Source: Enterococcus_C asini_A
Lineage (GTDB): Bacteria > Bacillota > Bacilli > Lactobacillales > Enterococcaceae
Direction: 5' to 3' (one strand)
NCBI RefSeq assembly: GCF_031928785.1
Contig: NZ_JARQAL010000001.1
DNA: 64,000 bases
A program made the translations under genes and the position numbers. The notes under the pieces are model-generated. The model made no database searches, was not told the origin of the DNA, and saw nothing but the letters and a program-made list of their open reading frames with translations. Shown here piece after piece: positions 17,769 through 26,856 of this stretch. The first letter of the stretch is position 1; each line of letters starts with the position of its first letter.

Positions 17769-18326
17769 CTAAATTTCTTGGGCCGCGAGTTCTGCATCCA
17801 CGGCTTTGACAATATCTTCTACGGTGGCTAAAGCCCCGCGACCAAAATCACCACAGGCTAGCATGGCTTCTCGCGGTTCAATTTCTTTATACCCGATTTC
17901 TTTTAAGTAGTCCAGATTTTTCTGATTGGCAGGATTTTGATACATATAAGTATTCATGGCCGGCGCTACTAATTTTGGTGTGCCGGGATGCAGGGCTAAC
18001 GCTACAGTAGAGACCATGTCGTCGGCAATACCATTGGCGATTTTGCCAATGGTATTGGCAGTAGCTGGGGCGACTAAAAATAAATCAGCTTTTTTAGCCA
18101 AATCAATATGAGTGATTAACTCCGGTTGATTTTCTGCCATTACGTCTGTGTAAACAGGACGTTTCGAGAGCGATTGTAACGTAAGGGGAGTGATGAATTT
18201 TGTGGCGTTTCTGGTCATTAAAACATCTACCAAATACCCTTTTTTAGCTAATTCATTGGTTAAATCTGCCGCTTTGTAAGCAGAGATGCTAGCGGAGACA
18301 CCTAGTAAAATATGAGGTCGTTTCAT
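17769..18326 (-). CDS. coaC: Phosphopantothenoylcysteine decarboxylase
   Basis: CoaC is the flavoprotein that decarboxylates phosphopantothenoylcysteine to phosphopantetheine. The 185-residue protein has the GVSASISAYK start, the conserved histidine in LITHIDLAKKAD, the VAPATANTIGK block and the substrate clamp APAMN. In most bacteria it is fused with CoaB; here, as in streptococci and enterococci, the two are separate. Its ATG overlaps the coaB stop by four bases. Confidence 0.92.
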   Translation of the reverse strand: MKRPHILLGVSASISAYKAADLTNELAKKGYLVDVLMTRNATKFITPLTLQSLSKRPVYTDVMAENQPELITHIDLAKKADLFLVAPATANTIGKIANGIADDMVSTVALALHPGTPKLVAPAMNTYMYQNPANQKNLDYLKEIGYKEIEPREAMLACGDFGRGALATVEDIVKAVDAELAAQEI

Positions 18327-19087
18327 AAGGATTGCTTCCTTTCTAAAATGGTATCAAGAATCAAGTGGGCAATGGCTTTTTTCGTATTGGCTTTGGCTAC
18401 CACACCTTTGGCATCTAAAAGATAGCCGTGGTGTTGCCCGGCATTAATGGAAGTCAAATCATTGGCCAAGACGTAATCTGCCTGATTTTTGACTAGAGCT
18501 TTTTGAGCCACTGCTAAGAGTTCTTCTTCGGCCACGTCCACTAACAGTTTAAAACCGACTAAAAGCGTATCCGGCTGTAACTCTTTAATCTGGCTGATGA
18601 CTTTTGGGGTTTGTTTTAAGACCATAAATAAGTGTTCGGTTTTAGAAGAAATTTTAGTGGCATCTTCTTGTTGAGCTTCTAAAACGGTCAATAGTTTTGC
18701 TAGTTCATCCTCGGTAAATTGGGAGTCTGTTTTTTGCTGAAGCCAAGTGTTCATACCTTGGATAAAACTTTCTTGACTGAGGCTAACAGCTGGTGTGAAG
18801 TCGCTCACTGCCATGGCGTGAATCACTGCTAGATAAGTCTGTTTTTCTAAAAGCTGTCGCATGATTTTTTGTAAATCTGCTGTGTTTTCAATGGGATGTA
18901 AGGTAATCCGAGGATCTTTTGGCGGTAACATTGCCCCTTTTGCCACAATGTAGTCCACCGTGAGATTTCCTTTGGCTAAGGCAGCTTTCGCTAGTTGCAC
19001 CCCAAGACTTCCAGAAGAGTGATTGGTAATGGAGCGGACTTGGTCAATTTTTTCTGCGGTGCCTCCCGCGGTAATTAAGATACGCAT
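18323..19087 (-). CDS. coaB: Phosphopantothenate-cysteine ligase (separate CoaB)
   Basis: CoaB joins cysteine to 4'-phosphopantothenate. The 254-residue protein has the start MRILITAGGTAEKID and the RSITNHSSGSLG nucleotide-binding block typical of CoaB. The ATG at 19087 follows GAAGGTG by 6 bases and comes one base after the stop of the YhdH-type gene; a GTG three codons upstream lies inside that binding site. It is coupled to coaC. Confidence 0.92.
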   Translation of the reverse strand: MRILITAGGTAEKIDQVRSITNHSSGSLGVQLAKAALAKGNLTVDYIVAKGAMLPPKDPRITLHPIENTADLQKIMRQLLEKQTYLAVIHAMAVSDFTPAVSLSQESFIQGMNTWLQQKTDSQFTEDELAKLLTVLEAQQEDATKISSKTEHLFMVLKQTPKVISQIKELQPDTLLVGFKLLVDVAEEELLAVAQKALVKNQADYVLANDLTSINAGQHHGYLLDAKGVVAKANTKKAIAHLILDTILERKQSL

Positions 19088-19088
19088 A

Positions 19089-20057
19089 TTATTCACCTTC
19101 TACTTTGACAATGGTCCGACCACTGTGGGTGCCACTTAGCAAACTTTGAGCCACAGTAGGGACTTCTTCTAATGAAATTTCTTGTAATGGTAATTGAGAC
19201 AAACTGTCTTTGTGTTGGGCTAACAAGTCCCAAGCAGTTTTACGTTGGACAGTGGTGGCATTTACAGAATCAATCCCAGCTAAAGTAACCCCTCGTAAAA
19301 TAAAAGGCAAGACCGTAGTTGTAAGTTTGATTCCTCCCGCATTGCCACAAGCGGTCACCACACCGCCATAGCTGACATGGGGTAAAATTTTTGCTAACAA
19401 TTCGCCCCCTACTGTATCCACCACACCGGCAAATAGTTGACGATTTAAAGGTTTGCTTTCTGCTAAAAAGTTTTCTGGAGTATAGATTTCGCAGACAGGC
19501 TCCAGTAGCGCACTAGCCTTTTCTTTACGACTTATGATACTGATTTTTTCATAACCCAATGCCCGTAACAAAGCTACTGCAAGACTCCCCACACCGCCAG
19601 TAGCGCCGGTTACTAAAACCGGTTGTTCCGGTGTGACTTTTCTAGTTAACTCTGCGATACATAAGGCAGCAGTTAAGCCAGCGGTACCAAAACCCATGAC
19701 TTCTTTTAAACTGAGTTTTTCAGGTAAGGAGAAGAGCCATTTAGCAGGAACCACTTGGTACTCGCTATACCCGCCGTTGCGACTAACCCCTAATTCGTAA
19801 CCTGTGGCAAAAACTAAGTCACCGGCTTTGAATTCAGGCGCACAGCTTTTAACCACGGTACCAGCTAAATCAATTCCCGGCGTTGTAGGATAAGACCGAA
19901 TGACACCGCCTTTTTCTGTCAAGGCGAGGGCATCTTTATAATTCAGGCTGGAGTAGCTGATTTTGACTAAGACTTCACCGCTTTCAGGAATTGGTTGGGC
20001 TAAGTCGATGATTTCACAAATATGATGATCGGTTTGATTGACTTGTAAAGCTTTCAT
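19089..20057 (-). CDS. YhdH/AcuI-type medium-chain dehydrogenase/reductase
   Basis: A 322-residue NADPH-dependent oxidoreductase of the quinone oxidoreductase branch. It shows SSLNYKDALALT, PGIDLAGTV and the nucleotide loop TGATGGVGSLA, all as in the YhdH/YhfP and AcuI (acryloyl-CoA reductase) group, with no zinc site. It is first gene of an operon with coaB, coaC and the S component, spaced by one base from coaB. The link to coenzyme A synthesis is positional only. Confidence 0.82.
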   Translation of the reverse strand: MKALQVNQTDHHICEIIDLAQPIPESGEVLVKISYSSLNYKDALALTEKGGVIRSYPTTPGIDLAGTVVKSCAPEFKAGDLVFATGYELGVSRNGGYSEYQVVPAKWLFSLPEKLSLKEVMGFGTAGLTAALCIAELTRKVTPEQPVLVTGATGGVGSLAVALLRALGYEKISIISRKEKASALLEPVCEIYTPENFLAESKPLNRQLFAGVVDTVGGELLAKILPHVSYGGVVTACGNAGGIKLTTTVLPFILRGVTLAGIDSVNATTVQRKTAWDLLAQHKDSLSQLPLQEISLEEVPTVAQSLLSGTHSGRTIVKVEGE

Positions 20058-20222
20058 TTCTACAAGACCCTCCTAAAGAGTTTGAGAGAAAGTAAGACTG
20101 CCTTTCTCTTTGCTGTCATCATACCATAAAATGAAGGGGAGAACAGAGATGTCGTTTCAGTATCTTTCCAGAAAAAGTGTTGTATTTTACGGAAAACTAT
20201 CGTGATTTCAAGGTAGAAATTC

Positions 20223-20250
20223 TTGATTTACAAGCGGGCTATGGTATGAT
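20223..20250 (+). promoter_or_regulatory. Promoter of the D-Asp-ligase-like gene
   Basis: TTGATT and TATGAT are spaced by 16 bases with a TG one base before the -10 (extended). The start codon lies about 100 bases on. The remaining 20058-20351 region shows no other clear feature. Confidence 0.6.
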
Positions 20251-20351
20251 TACTCTGGTAATGTAATGGCAACGAAAGTCCGTATGATATGCTGCCATCA
20301 GGAACAGGCTGTGTAAGACAGAATGTGAGAGAAAATAAGGATGTGTAGGTA

Positions 20352-21599
20352 ATGAGTAAATCCACAAAATTTACGCCGATTTTGTTGGGAAGTGATATGA
20401 ATGTTTATGGGATGGCGCGGGGTTTTTATGAAGCTTATGGAATCACATCCATCGCCTATGCCTCGGATCAACTGGCGCCAACGCGATACAGTAAAATAGT
20501 AGAAGTCCGTTTGGTTCATGATTTTCATGAGGACCCGGTCTTTATTGAAACCATGCGCAAATTGCAAAAAGAAGTCTTTACCGATCCTACCGAAAACTAT
20601 TTGTTAGTGGCTTGTGGAGACGGCTATGCCGAATTATTAGCGAAGCACAAAGAGGAGCTGTCGCAACATTTCCTTTTTGCGGCCAATGACTACGATTTGT
20701 TTAAAAAACTTTCCAATAAAGTTAGTTTTTATGAAACCTGTGAAGAATACCAATTGCCTTATCCTAAGACGATGATTATCACCAAAGATATGGTGGTTGA
20801 TGGCAAGTTAGACCGGCCGCTACCTTTTGATTTTCCGGTAGCCTTAAAACCGGCCAATAGTGTAGAGTGGTTGGATATTCATTTTGAAGGTCGTAAGAAA
20901 GCTTTTATTATTGATACGATTGAAGAGTTTAATACGATTTTAAATCGTCTGTACCAAGCAGGTTACACCAGTGAAATGATCGCCCAAGATTTTATCCCGG
21001 GAGACGACAGCAATATGCGGGTCTTAAATGCCTATGTGGATCAAAGCGGCAACGTACGCTTTATGTTTTTGGGCCATCCTTTATTGGAAGATCCTACACC
21101 GGCTTCAGTAGGAAACTATGTGGTGATTGTGCCTGATGAAGACGAGGGGATTTACCAGACCATTAAAGCCTTTTTGCAAAAGATCAATTATCGAGGCTTT
21201 GCAAACTTTGATTTGAAGTATGATACTCGTGATGGCATCTTCAAACTTTTTGAAATCAACTTGCGCCAAGGTCGTAGCAGTTTCTTTGTGACTTTAAATG
21301 ATTTTAATTTGGCTAGTTTTCTTGCCGAAGATCGGGTGTTCGAGACACCTTTTGTCACCACTCGCTATGGGCGAAAAAATGATGCTGCAAAGGTTTGGCT
21401 AGGAGTACCAAAGAAAATCTTTGAAGAATACGCAGTGGACAGTTCCGACAAACGTTTTGCCCAAGAACTAATTAAAAAAGGGCAATGGGGTACGACGGTT
21501 TTTTATGAGAAAGATCGCTCTTTAAAACGCTGGGTACTGATGAAGTACATGTTCTACAACTACTACAAACGCTTTAAAACGTATTTTAGCGTGAAGTAA
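20352..21599 (+). CDS. ATP-grasp ligase resembling D-aspartate ligase of the peptidoglycan cross-bridge
   Basis: This 415-residue ATP-grasp protein closely recalls the enterococcal D-aspartate ligase that adds D-Asp to the lysine side chain of the UDP-MurNAc peptide. From memory, ILLGSDMNVYGMAR, YASDQLAPTRYSK and FIPGDDSNMRVLNAY match that enzyme; an alignment would be needed to prove it. FEINLRQGRSSFF provides the ATP-grasp metal-binding residues. No aspartate racemase gene is next to it, unlike what I recall for E. faecium. It has its own promoter and terminator. The start ATG lies 10 bases after AAGGATG. Confidence 0.72.
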   Translation: MSKSTKFTPILLGSDMNVYGMARGFYEAYGITSIAYASDQLAPTRYSKIVEVRLVHDFHEDPVFIETMRKLQKEVFTDPTENYLLVACGDGYAELLAKHKEELSQHFLFAANDYDLFKKLSNKVSFYETCEEYQLPYPKTMIITKDMVVDGKLDRPLPFDFPVALKPANSVEWLDIHFEGRKKAFIIDTIEEFNTILNRLYQAGYTSEMIAQDFIPGDDSNMRVLNAYVDQSGNVRFMFLGHPLLEDPTPASVGNYVVIVPDEDEGIYQTIKAFLQKINYRGFANFDLKYDTRDGIFKLFEINLRQGRSSFFVTLNDFNLASFLAEDRVFETPFVTTRYGRKNDAAKVWLGVPKKIFEEYAVDSSDKRFAQELIKKGQWGTTVFYEKDRSLKRWVLMKYMFYNYYKRFKTYFSVK

Positions 21600-21601
21600 T
21601 C

Positions 21602-21640
21602 AAAGGGGTACGGGATGATGAGAGTCCGTACTCCTTTTTA
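21602..21640 (+). terminator. Terminator of the D-Asp-ligase-like gene
   Basis: AAGGGGTACGG pairs with CCGTACTCCTT and is followed by TTT, directly after the stop. Confidence 0.8.
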
Positions 21641-21674
21641 GTTGAAGTATCCTGTTTTCTAAAAGATTTCTAAC

Positions 21675-21702
21675 TTGTGTTTTTGGATAGAATCAGTATG
21701 CT
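21675..21702 (+). promoter_or_regulatory. Promoter of potABCD
   Basis: TTGTGT and TATGCT are spaced by 16 bases, about 57 bases before the potA start. Confidence 0.5.
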
Positions 21703-21758
21703 TATATAGAAACAAAAAGTAAACCGGGCTTTGTTCGGTTAATAAGGGGAGGAGACAA

Positions 21759-22850
21759 TTGGCAAAACCAATCATTTCATTTGAACATGTGACAAAACGC
21801 TACGAAGACACAGAGGAACCCGTGTTAAAAGACATCAGTTTCGATATTGAAGAAGGAAAATTCTATACCTTACTAGGACCTTCTGGCTGTGGGAAAACTA
21901 CGATATTACGCATTATTGCCGGTTTTTCTGAGGCAAATACTGGAGATGTTTACTTTGATGGGAAACGGATCAATGACATTCCCGCCAACAAACGCCAAGT
22001 AAACACGGTTTTTCAAGACTATGCCTTATTTCCTCATATGAATGTCTTTGATAATGTAGCATTTGGTTTAAAAATAAAGAAACTTTCCAAAGCTACCATT
22101 AAGGAAAAAGTGATGGAGGCTTTGCGCCTTGTCCAATTAAAAGGTTATGAAAAACGAGAAATCTCCGAGATGTCTGGAGGACAACGTCAACGAGTAGCAA
22201 TTGCGCGGGCAATCGTCAATGAACCAAAAGTTTTATTACTAGATGAACCTTTGTCGGCATTGGATTTGAAATTGCGTACCGATATGCAATACGAATTGCG
22301 AGAATTGCAACGGCGATTAGGAATCACCTTTATCTTCGTCACCCATGACCAAGAAGAAGCCTTAGCTATGAGTGATGAAATCTTTGTGATGAACAAAGGG
22401 AAAGTCGTTCAAAGCGGTACACCGGTGGATATTTATGACGAACCAATCAACCATTTTGTGGCGGACTTTGTGGGTGAATCCAATATTGTGAAAGGCGTCA
22501 TGATTGAAGACAATCTAGTAGAGTTTGTAGGCAAAAAATTCGTCTGTGTGGATGGTGGGATGGCGCCTAACGAACCAGTGGAAGTAGTTTTACGTCCAGA
22601 AGATTTAAACATTACCACTGCCCAAAAAGGAAAACTGGTAGTGAAAGTCGATACGCAACTGTTCCGCGGAGTCCACTATGAAATTATTTGTTACGACGAA
22701 GACGGCAACGAATGGATGGTACATTCCACTAGAAAAGCCACTCCCGGAAGCCAAGTAGGACTGGCCTTTGAACCAGAAGATATTCACGTGATGCGTTTCA
22801 ACGAGTCTGAAGAAGATTTTGATGCTCGTTTGGAAAGCTACGAAGAATAG
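21759..22850 (+). CDS. potA: Spermidine/putrescine ABC transporter ATPase
   Basis: PotA is the ATPase of the PotABCD polyamine importer. The 363-residue protein has Walker A GPSGCGKTT (40-48), signature MSGGQRQRVAIARA, Walker B LLLDEPLSALD and a C-terminal TOBE-type regulatory domain from about residue 240. TTG start follows GGGAGGAG. It is the first gene of four; the following genes are 11 bases apart or overlap. Confidence 0.95.
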   Translation: MAKPIISFEHVTKRYEDTEEPVLKDISFDIEEGKFYTLLGPSGCGKTTILRIIAGFSEANTGDVYFDGKRINDIPANKRQVNTVFQDYALFPHMNVFDNVAFGLKIKKLSKATIKEKVMEALRLVQLKGYEKREISEMSGGQRQRVAIARAIVNEPKVLLLDEPLSALDLKLRTDMQYELRELQRRLGITFIFVTHDQEEALAMSDEIFVMNKGKVVQSGTPVDIYDEPINHFVADFVGESNIVKGVMIEDNLVEFVGKKFVCVDGGMAPNEPVEVVLRPEDLNITTAQKGKLVVKVDTQLFRGVHYEIICYDEDGNEWMVHSTRKATPGSQVGLAFEPEDIHVMRFNESEEDFDARLESYEE

Positions 22851-22861
22851 GGGGCGTAACT

Positions 22862-23671
22862 ATGACTAAAATGCGTCGTCTTTATTCGATTCCTTATGTA
22901 ATGTGGCTCTTGCTTTTTGTTATTGCGCCGGTGTTGTTGATCATTTATCAATCATTCTTTGACATGAATGGGAACTTTACTTTGGCTAATTACCAGACCT
23001 ACTTAGCCAGTGGCAAGTACTTGGCCATGACGGTGAATTCTGTGCTGTATGCGTTTTTGATTACGGTATTGACTTTATTGATTAGTTATCCCACGGCTTA
23101 TTTTTTGACAAAACTTAAGCACAAAGATTTGTGGCTGTTATTGATTATCTTGCCAACATGGGTGAATTTATTGTTAAAAGCCTATGCCTTTATTGGAATT
23201 TTTGGAGTGCATGGCGGCATTAATAACTTTTTAGGCCTTTTTGGTATTGCTCCCCAACAGATCTTATTTACTGATTTTAGTTTTATTGTGGTGGCCACTT
23301 ATATTGAATTGCCTTTTATGATCATGCCGATTTTTAATGCCTTGGAAGAGTTAAATCCTTCTTTGATTTTTGCCAGTCGCGACCTTGGAGCCAATAGCTT
23401 TGAAACTTTCCGCCGAGTGGTTTTCCCGCTGTCATTAAACGGTGTGAAAAGTGGCGTCCAAGCAGTCTTTATTCCTTCGCTGTCACTGTTTATGTTGACC
23501 CGTTTAATAGGAGGGAATAGAGTCATCACTTTAGGGACCGCCATTGAACAGCATTTTCTCGTTACGCAAAACTGGGGTATGGGTTCAACCATCGGGGTGA
23601 TTTTGATTATCGCCATGTTTGTGGTCATGCTTTTAACTGGTGAGAAAAGCAAAGGAGGGCGCCGTTCATGA
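22862..23671 (+). CDS. potB: Spermidine/putrescine ABC transporter permease
   Basis: PotB is one of two membrane subunits of the polyamine importer. The 269-residue protein has six hydrophobic segments and the ATPase-docking loop (EELNPSLIFASRDLGAN, the EAA motif). It overlaps potC by ATGA, indicating coupled translation and equal amounts. Confidence 0.94.
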   Translation: MTKMRRLYSIPYVMWLLLFVIAPVLLIIYQSFFDMNGNFTLANYQTYLASGKYLAMTVNSVLYAFLITVLTLLISYPTAYFLTKLKHKDLWLLLIILPTWVNLLLKAYAFIGIFGVHGGINNFLGLFGIAPQQILFTDFSFIVVATYIELPFMIMPIFNALEELNPSLIFASRDLGANSFETFRRVVFPLSLNGVKSGVQAVFIPSLSLFMLTRLIGGNRVITLGTAIEQHFLVTQNWGMGSTIGVILIIAMFVVMLLTGEKSKGGRRS

Positions 23672-24510
23672 AAAAGAAATTTGCTTGGTCTAAAGTCTAT
23701 TTAGCGGTCTTTTTCGTCTTGCTATACATCCCTATTTTTTATCTAGTGTTTTACTCCTTTAATGCTGGAGGCAATATGAATGGGTTTAGCGGTTTTACTT
23801 TGGAACATTATCAAGCCGTCTTTGAAGATACCCGTTTGATTATTATCGTCTTAAACACTTTTATGCTGGCCTTTTTGTCTGCTTTAATTGCTACGATTAT
23901 TGGAACCTTTGGCGCCATGGGGATTTACTATACCAAACGTCGCCGGACACGGAATGCTTTGTTGTCTTTTAATAATATTTTGATGGTTTCACCAGATGTT
24001 ATTATCGGGGCCAGCTTTTTGATTTTCTTTACTCTCGTAGGTTCGGTGGTGAAAAGCTTTCAACTTGGCTTTACTAGCGTCTTGTTGTCCCATGTGGCTT
24101 TTTCCATCCCGATTGTGGTTTTGATGGTCTTGCCAAAATTGCAAGAAATGAATGATTCCATGGTAGATGCTGCCCGAGATTTAGGAGCAAATAATTTCCA
24201 AGTATTAAAACACATCATCTTGCCTTTTTTGACACCAGGCATTATTGCCGGCTATTTTATGGCGTTCACTTATTCCTTAGATGATTTTGCTGTGACGTTC
24301 TTTGTCACCGGCAATGGCTTTACCACCTTATCCGTGGAAATCTATTCCCGGGCACGACAAGGAATCAGTTTGGAAATCAACGCTTTGTCCACTTTGGTCT
24401 TCTTGTTTTCCATGGTGCTGGTGGTAGGGTATTACTTCATCAGTAAGGAAAACAAAAAACGCCCTGGACGCGGTCGCCGTAAAGAAATGGAGGTGCCAGA
24501 AATCCGATGA
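23668..24510 (+). CDS. potC: Spermidine/putrescine ABC transporter permease
   Basis: PotC is the second permease subunit. The 280-residue protein has six membrane segments and the EAA loop (MVDAARDLGANNFQVLKHI). Its C-terminal end is rich in Arg and Lys (cytoplasmic). It overlaps potD by ATGA. Confidence 0.94.
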   Translation: MKKKFAWSKVYLAVFFVLLYIPIFYLVFYSFNAGGNMNGFSGFTLEHYQAVFEDTRLIIIVLNTFMLAFLSALIATIIGTFGAMGIYYTKRRRTRNALLSFNNILMVSPDVIIGASFLIFFTLVGSVVKSFQLGFTSVLLSHVAFSIPIVVLMVLPKLQEMNDSMVDAARDLGANNFQVLKHIILPFLTPGIIAGYFMAFTYSLDDFAVTFFVTGNGFTTLSVEIYSRARQGISLEINALSTLVFLFSMVLVVGYYFISKENKKRPGRGRRKEMEVPEIR

Positions 24511-25580
24511 AACGATTGCAATCATTGATTATTGGTATCGTGGCGATTATCTGTGTCTTGCTTTTTGCGGTGAAACAGCTAGAGCACGCGACAGGGATGG
24601 CCGGAGCCAAAGTGGTCAATATTTACAATTGGGGCGATTACATCGACCCTGATTTGATTACTAAGTTTGAAGAAGAAACAGGCTATAAGGTGAATTATGA
24701 AACCTTTGATTCCAACGAAGCCATGTTTACCAAGATTCAGCAAGGGGGCACAGCCTATGACATTACGATCCCTTCTGAATACATGATCCAAAAAATGATG
24801 AAAGAAAATCTTTTAGTAAAACTAGATCACAGTAAAATCAAAGGATTGGATAATATTCATGATGACTTTTTGGATCTCAGTTTTGATCCAGGTAACCAGT
24901 ATTCCATTCCTTATTTTTGGGGAACGTTGGGGATTGTCTACAATGATAAATTCATTGAGGAGGGGGCGATCACTTCTTGGAATGACTTGTGGAAAAAAGA
25001 TTTCCGAGACTCCTTAATGGTAATTGACGGTGCCCGGGAAGTCATGGGGATTGGCTTACAGAGTTTTGGTTATTCATTGAATTCAAAAGAAGACGATCAG
25101 CTACAACAAGCCTTTGAACATTTAAAAGACTTAACGCCAAATATCAAAGCCATTGTAGCCGATGAAATCAAGATGTACATGGCCAATGAAGAAAGTCCTT
25201 TAGCCATCACTTTTTCCGGAGAAGCTGCGGACATGATGTATGAAAATGAACACCTTCATTACGTGATTCCTAAAGAAGGCTCTAATCTCTGGTTTGATAA
25301 TATCGTCATTCCCAAAACCGCCAAAAATATTGACGGGGCCTATGCTTTTATCAACTTCATGTTGAAGCCTGAAAACGCCGCCCAAAATGCGGAATACATC
25401 GGTTACTCCACACCAAATGAAGCGGCTAAAGAACTCTTACCTGCGGAAATCTCTGGAGATACCCAGTTTTATCCCACTGATGAGATGCTTCGCCATATGG
25501 AAGTCTATGAAGACTTAGGCCCAGAATACTTGGGAATTTACAATGATTTGTTTTTAGAATTGAAGATGTACAGGAGATAA
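24507..25580 (+). CDS. potD: Spermidine/putrescine-binding protein
   Basis: PotD is the extracellular polyamine-binding subunit. The 357-residue protein starts with a hydrophobic export segment (residues 6-24) and then VVNIYNWGDYIDPDLI, the usual PotD start. No clean lipobox cysteine is seen; the only early cysteine sits within the hydrophobic core, so a membrane-tethered form by an uncleaved segment is possible. It is last of the pot operon. Confidence 0.93.
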   Translation: MKRLQSLIIGIVAIICVLLFAVKQLEHATGMAGAKVVNIYNWGDYIDPDLITKFEEETGYKVNYETFDSNEAMFTKIQQGGTAYDITIPSEYMIQKMMKENLLVKLDHSKIKGLDNIHDDFLDLSFDPGNQYSIPYFWGTLGIVYNDKFIEEGAITSWNDLWKKDFRDSLMVIDGAREVMGIGLQSFGYSLNSKEDDQLQQAFEHLKDLTPNIKAIVADEIKMYMANEESPLAITFSGEAADMMYENEHLHYVIPKEGSNLWFDNIVIPKTAKNIDGAYAFINFMLKPENAAQNAEYIGYSTPNEAAKELLPAEISGDTQFYPTDEMLRHMEVYEDLGPEYLGIYNDLFLELKMYRR

Positions 25581-25666
25581 TGGTAAAAGGCTGAAAAAAG
25601 TCTTTTTTAAATAATAGTGCTGAGTATATTTTTTTATTGCTGTTCCATTCTATAAATCTTTTTAAG

Positions 25667-25720
25667 ATAAAACTCCAGGTTGGATTTCGCCACAAGCGAA
25701 TTACCATACCTGGAGTTTTG
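25667..25720 (+). terminator. Terminator of potABCD
   Basis: AAAACTCCAGGT pairs with ACCTGGAGTTTT around a 28-base loop that has its own small stem (TTCGC/GCGAA). Confidence 0.8.
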
Positions 25721-26100
25721 TCTATTGTAGGGGGCTGAAGTCGTAAAGAACATAATAGGAAGATAACAAAACCCTGAAGTCGTGACAACTATTTCTTTTG
25801 CAAGAGTTCTGACGATACTTTCTATAAACTGTTACCTATGAGAGGTCCGCTAGAATGAATGGGTGTTCTTTTCCAATTTATATAACAAAAGCATATAGAG
25901 GGATTGTTAGCTGAGTATATATTGATTTGTCTCTGAATCAAAATATTGGGTAAAACTCAAATGTTTTTTTATTCTCTTCATGATTAAGAAAATATTTTCT
26001 TTATTGTGAAATAAACCACTGATTTGTTGCAATTAACGAGAAGAAAGTTGATGTCAGGCTTGATCTATTGGGTTTCTATTCCTAGTTTGTTAAGCTGATA

Positions 26101-26109
26101 TGCTATAAT
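26101..26109 (+). promoter_or_regulatory. Extended -10 promoter of the zinc-ribbon cluster
   Basis: TGCTATAAT is an ideal extended -10, about 48 bases before the first ATG. No good -35 hexamer lies at the right distance. Confidence 0.65.
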
Positions 26110-26157
26110 AGATTCGTTAAAAATTACACAATGAATTTTTAAATAGGAGGGCTTTAA

Positions 26158-26856
26158 ATGGAAGATGAGAAAGGAAATGAGGTTGTTGGTCACGATTTTC
26201 ATTTGGAAGGAGCCAATCAGAACGCTTTGACAATCAAGTTTTGTCCAAACTGTGGGAACGAACTGCCACAAGGGATAAATTTTTGTTCAAAATGTGGACG
26301 AGATCTATCAAAGGGACAGGTTCCAAAAACCTCAGAGGATGCTATAAAATCTGATACTGAAATTCTGATTGACAGCGTCGAAGTTCAAAAAATAAAACCT
26401 AAAAATACGAAATACAAGGTACTGGTAGGGGTTCTAGCAATCATATTATTAGGATTATTTTTTGCAATGAACAAGTTGAGTTCAAAAGCAGAGCAGTATG
26501 AAAGTAAAGAGGCTGATTTCAAAATACAGAAGGTTCAAAATGATAAGCAAATGGAAAAATGGTCATCCCAAATGGTCAGTTGGAACAAGAAAGATGATGA
26601 GAATAGTCTTGATAGTATGAAATCCGGTATTGAAACGTATCAAAATGCTATTGACCGTAGTAGCAAGCAGCTAACTAAACTATCCGAAGTAACTACTCCC
26701 CTTAATAATGCCTATGATGCTGCGGTTAAAGTAAAAGACAGCACTGATTTTCAAACCGTATTTGATGCATATGCAGATTTATATTCAAATCAAATGACGA
26801 ATGGTGTAACAGACCTTGAGACTGCTAAGCAGGAAATATTGGGGGGGATTGAGTAA
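26158..26856 (+). CDS. Zinc-ribbon membrane protein, function unknown (cluster gene 1)
   Basis: This 232-residue protein has a cytoplasmic zinc ribbon (CPNC...CSKC, residues 29-46), a basic linker, one membrane segment (about 84-103) and an outside domain of about 125 residues predicted to be helical and rich in Lys, Gln and Ser. The N-terminal side is inside by the positive-inside rule. No family is recognised beyond the ribbon. ATG follows AGGAGGGC. The stop is immediately followed by the ATG of the next gene, so the three genes probably form one operon. The base composition is lower in G+C than in neighbouring genes. Confidence 0.75.
   Translation: MEDEKGNEVVGHDFHLEGANQNALTIKFCPNCGNELPQGINFCSKCGRDLSKGQVPKTSEDAIKSDTEILIDSVEVQKIKPKNTKYKVLVGVLAIILLGLFFAMNKLSSKAEQYESKEADFKIQKVQNDKQMEKWSSQMVSWNKKDDENSLDSMKSGIETYQNAIDRSSKQLTKLSEVTTPLNNAYDAAVKVKDSTDFQTVFDAYADLYSNQMTNGVTDLETAKQEILGGIE

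Larger units (their letters stand above)
25581..26157. other. Gene-free stretch with terminator and promoter
   Basis: This 577-base AT-rich gap holds the potD terminator (25667-25720) and the extended -10 promoter of the zinc-ribbon cluster (26101-26109). An 11-base direct repeat GCTGAGTATAT occurs at 25619-25629 and 25910-25920, and CTGAAGTCGT occurs twice near 25735 and 25773. No ORF with a binding site was seen. Confidence 0.6.

Noticed and set aside
23299..23652. 117-residue minus-strand frame
   Set aside because: Complement of potB, whose family match is certain.
25610..25920. Target-site duplication of an insertion, from the repeated GCTGAGTATAT
   Set aside because: The 291 bases between have no transposase, no inverted ends and include the normal potD terminator; an 11-base AT-rich repeat can be chance.
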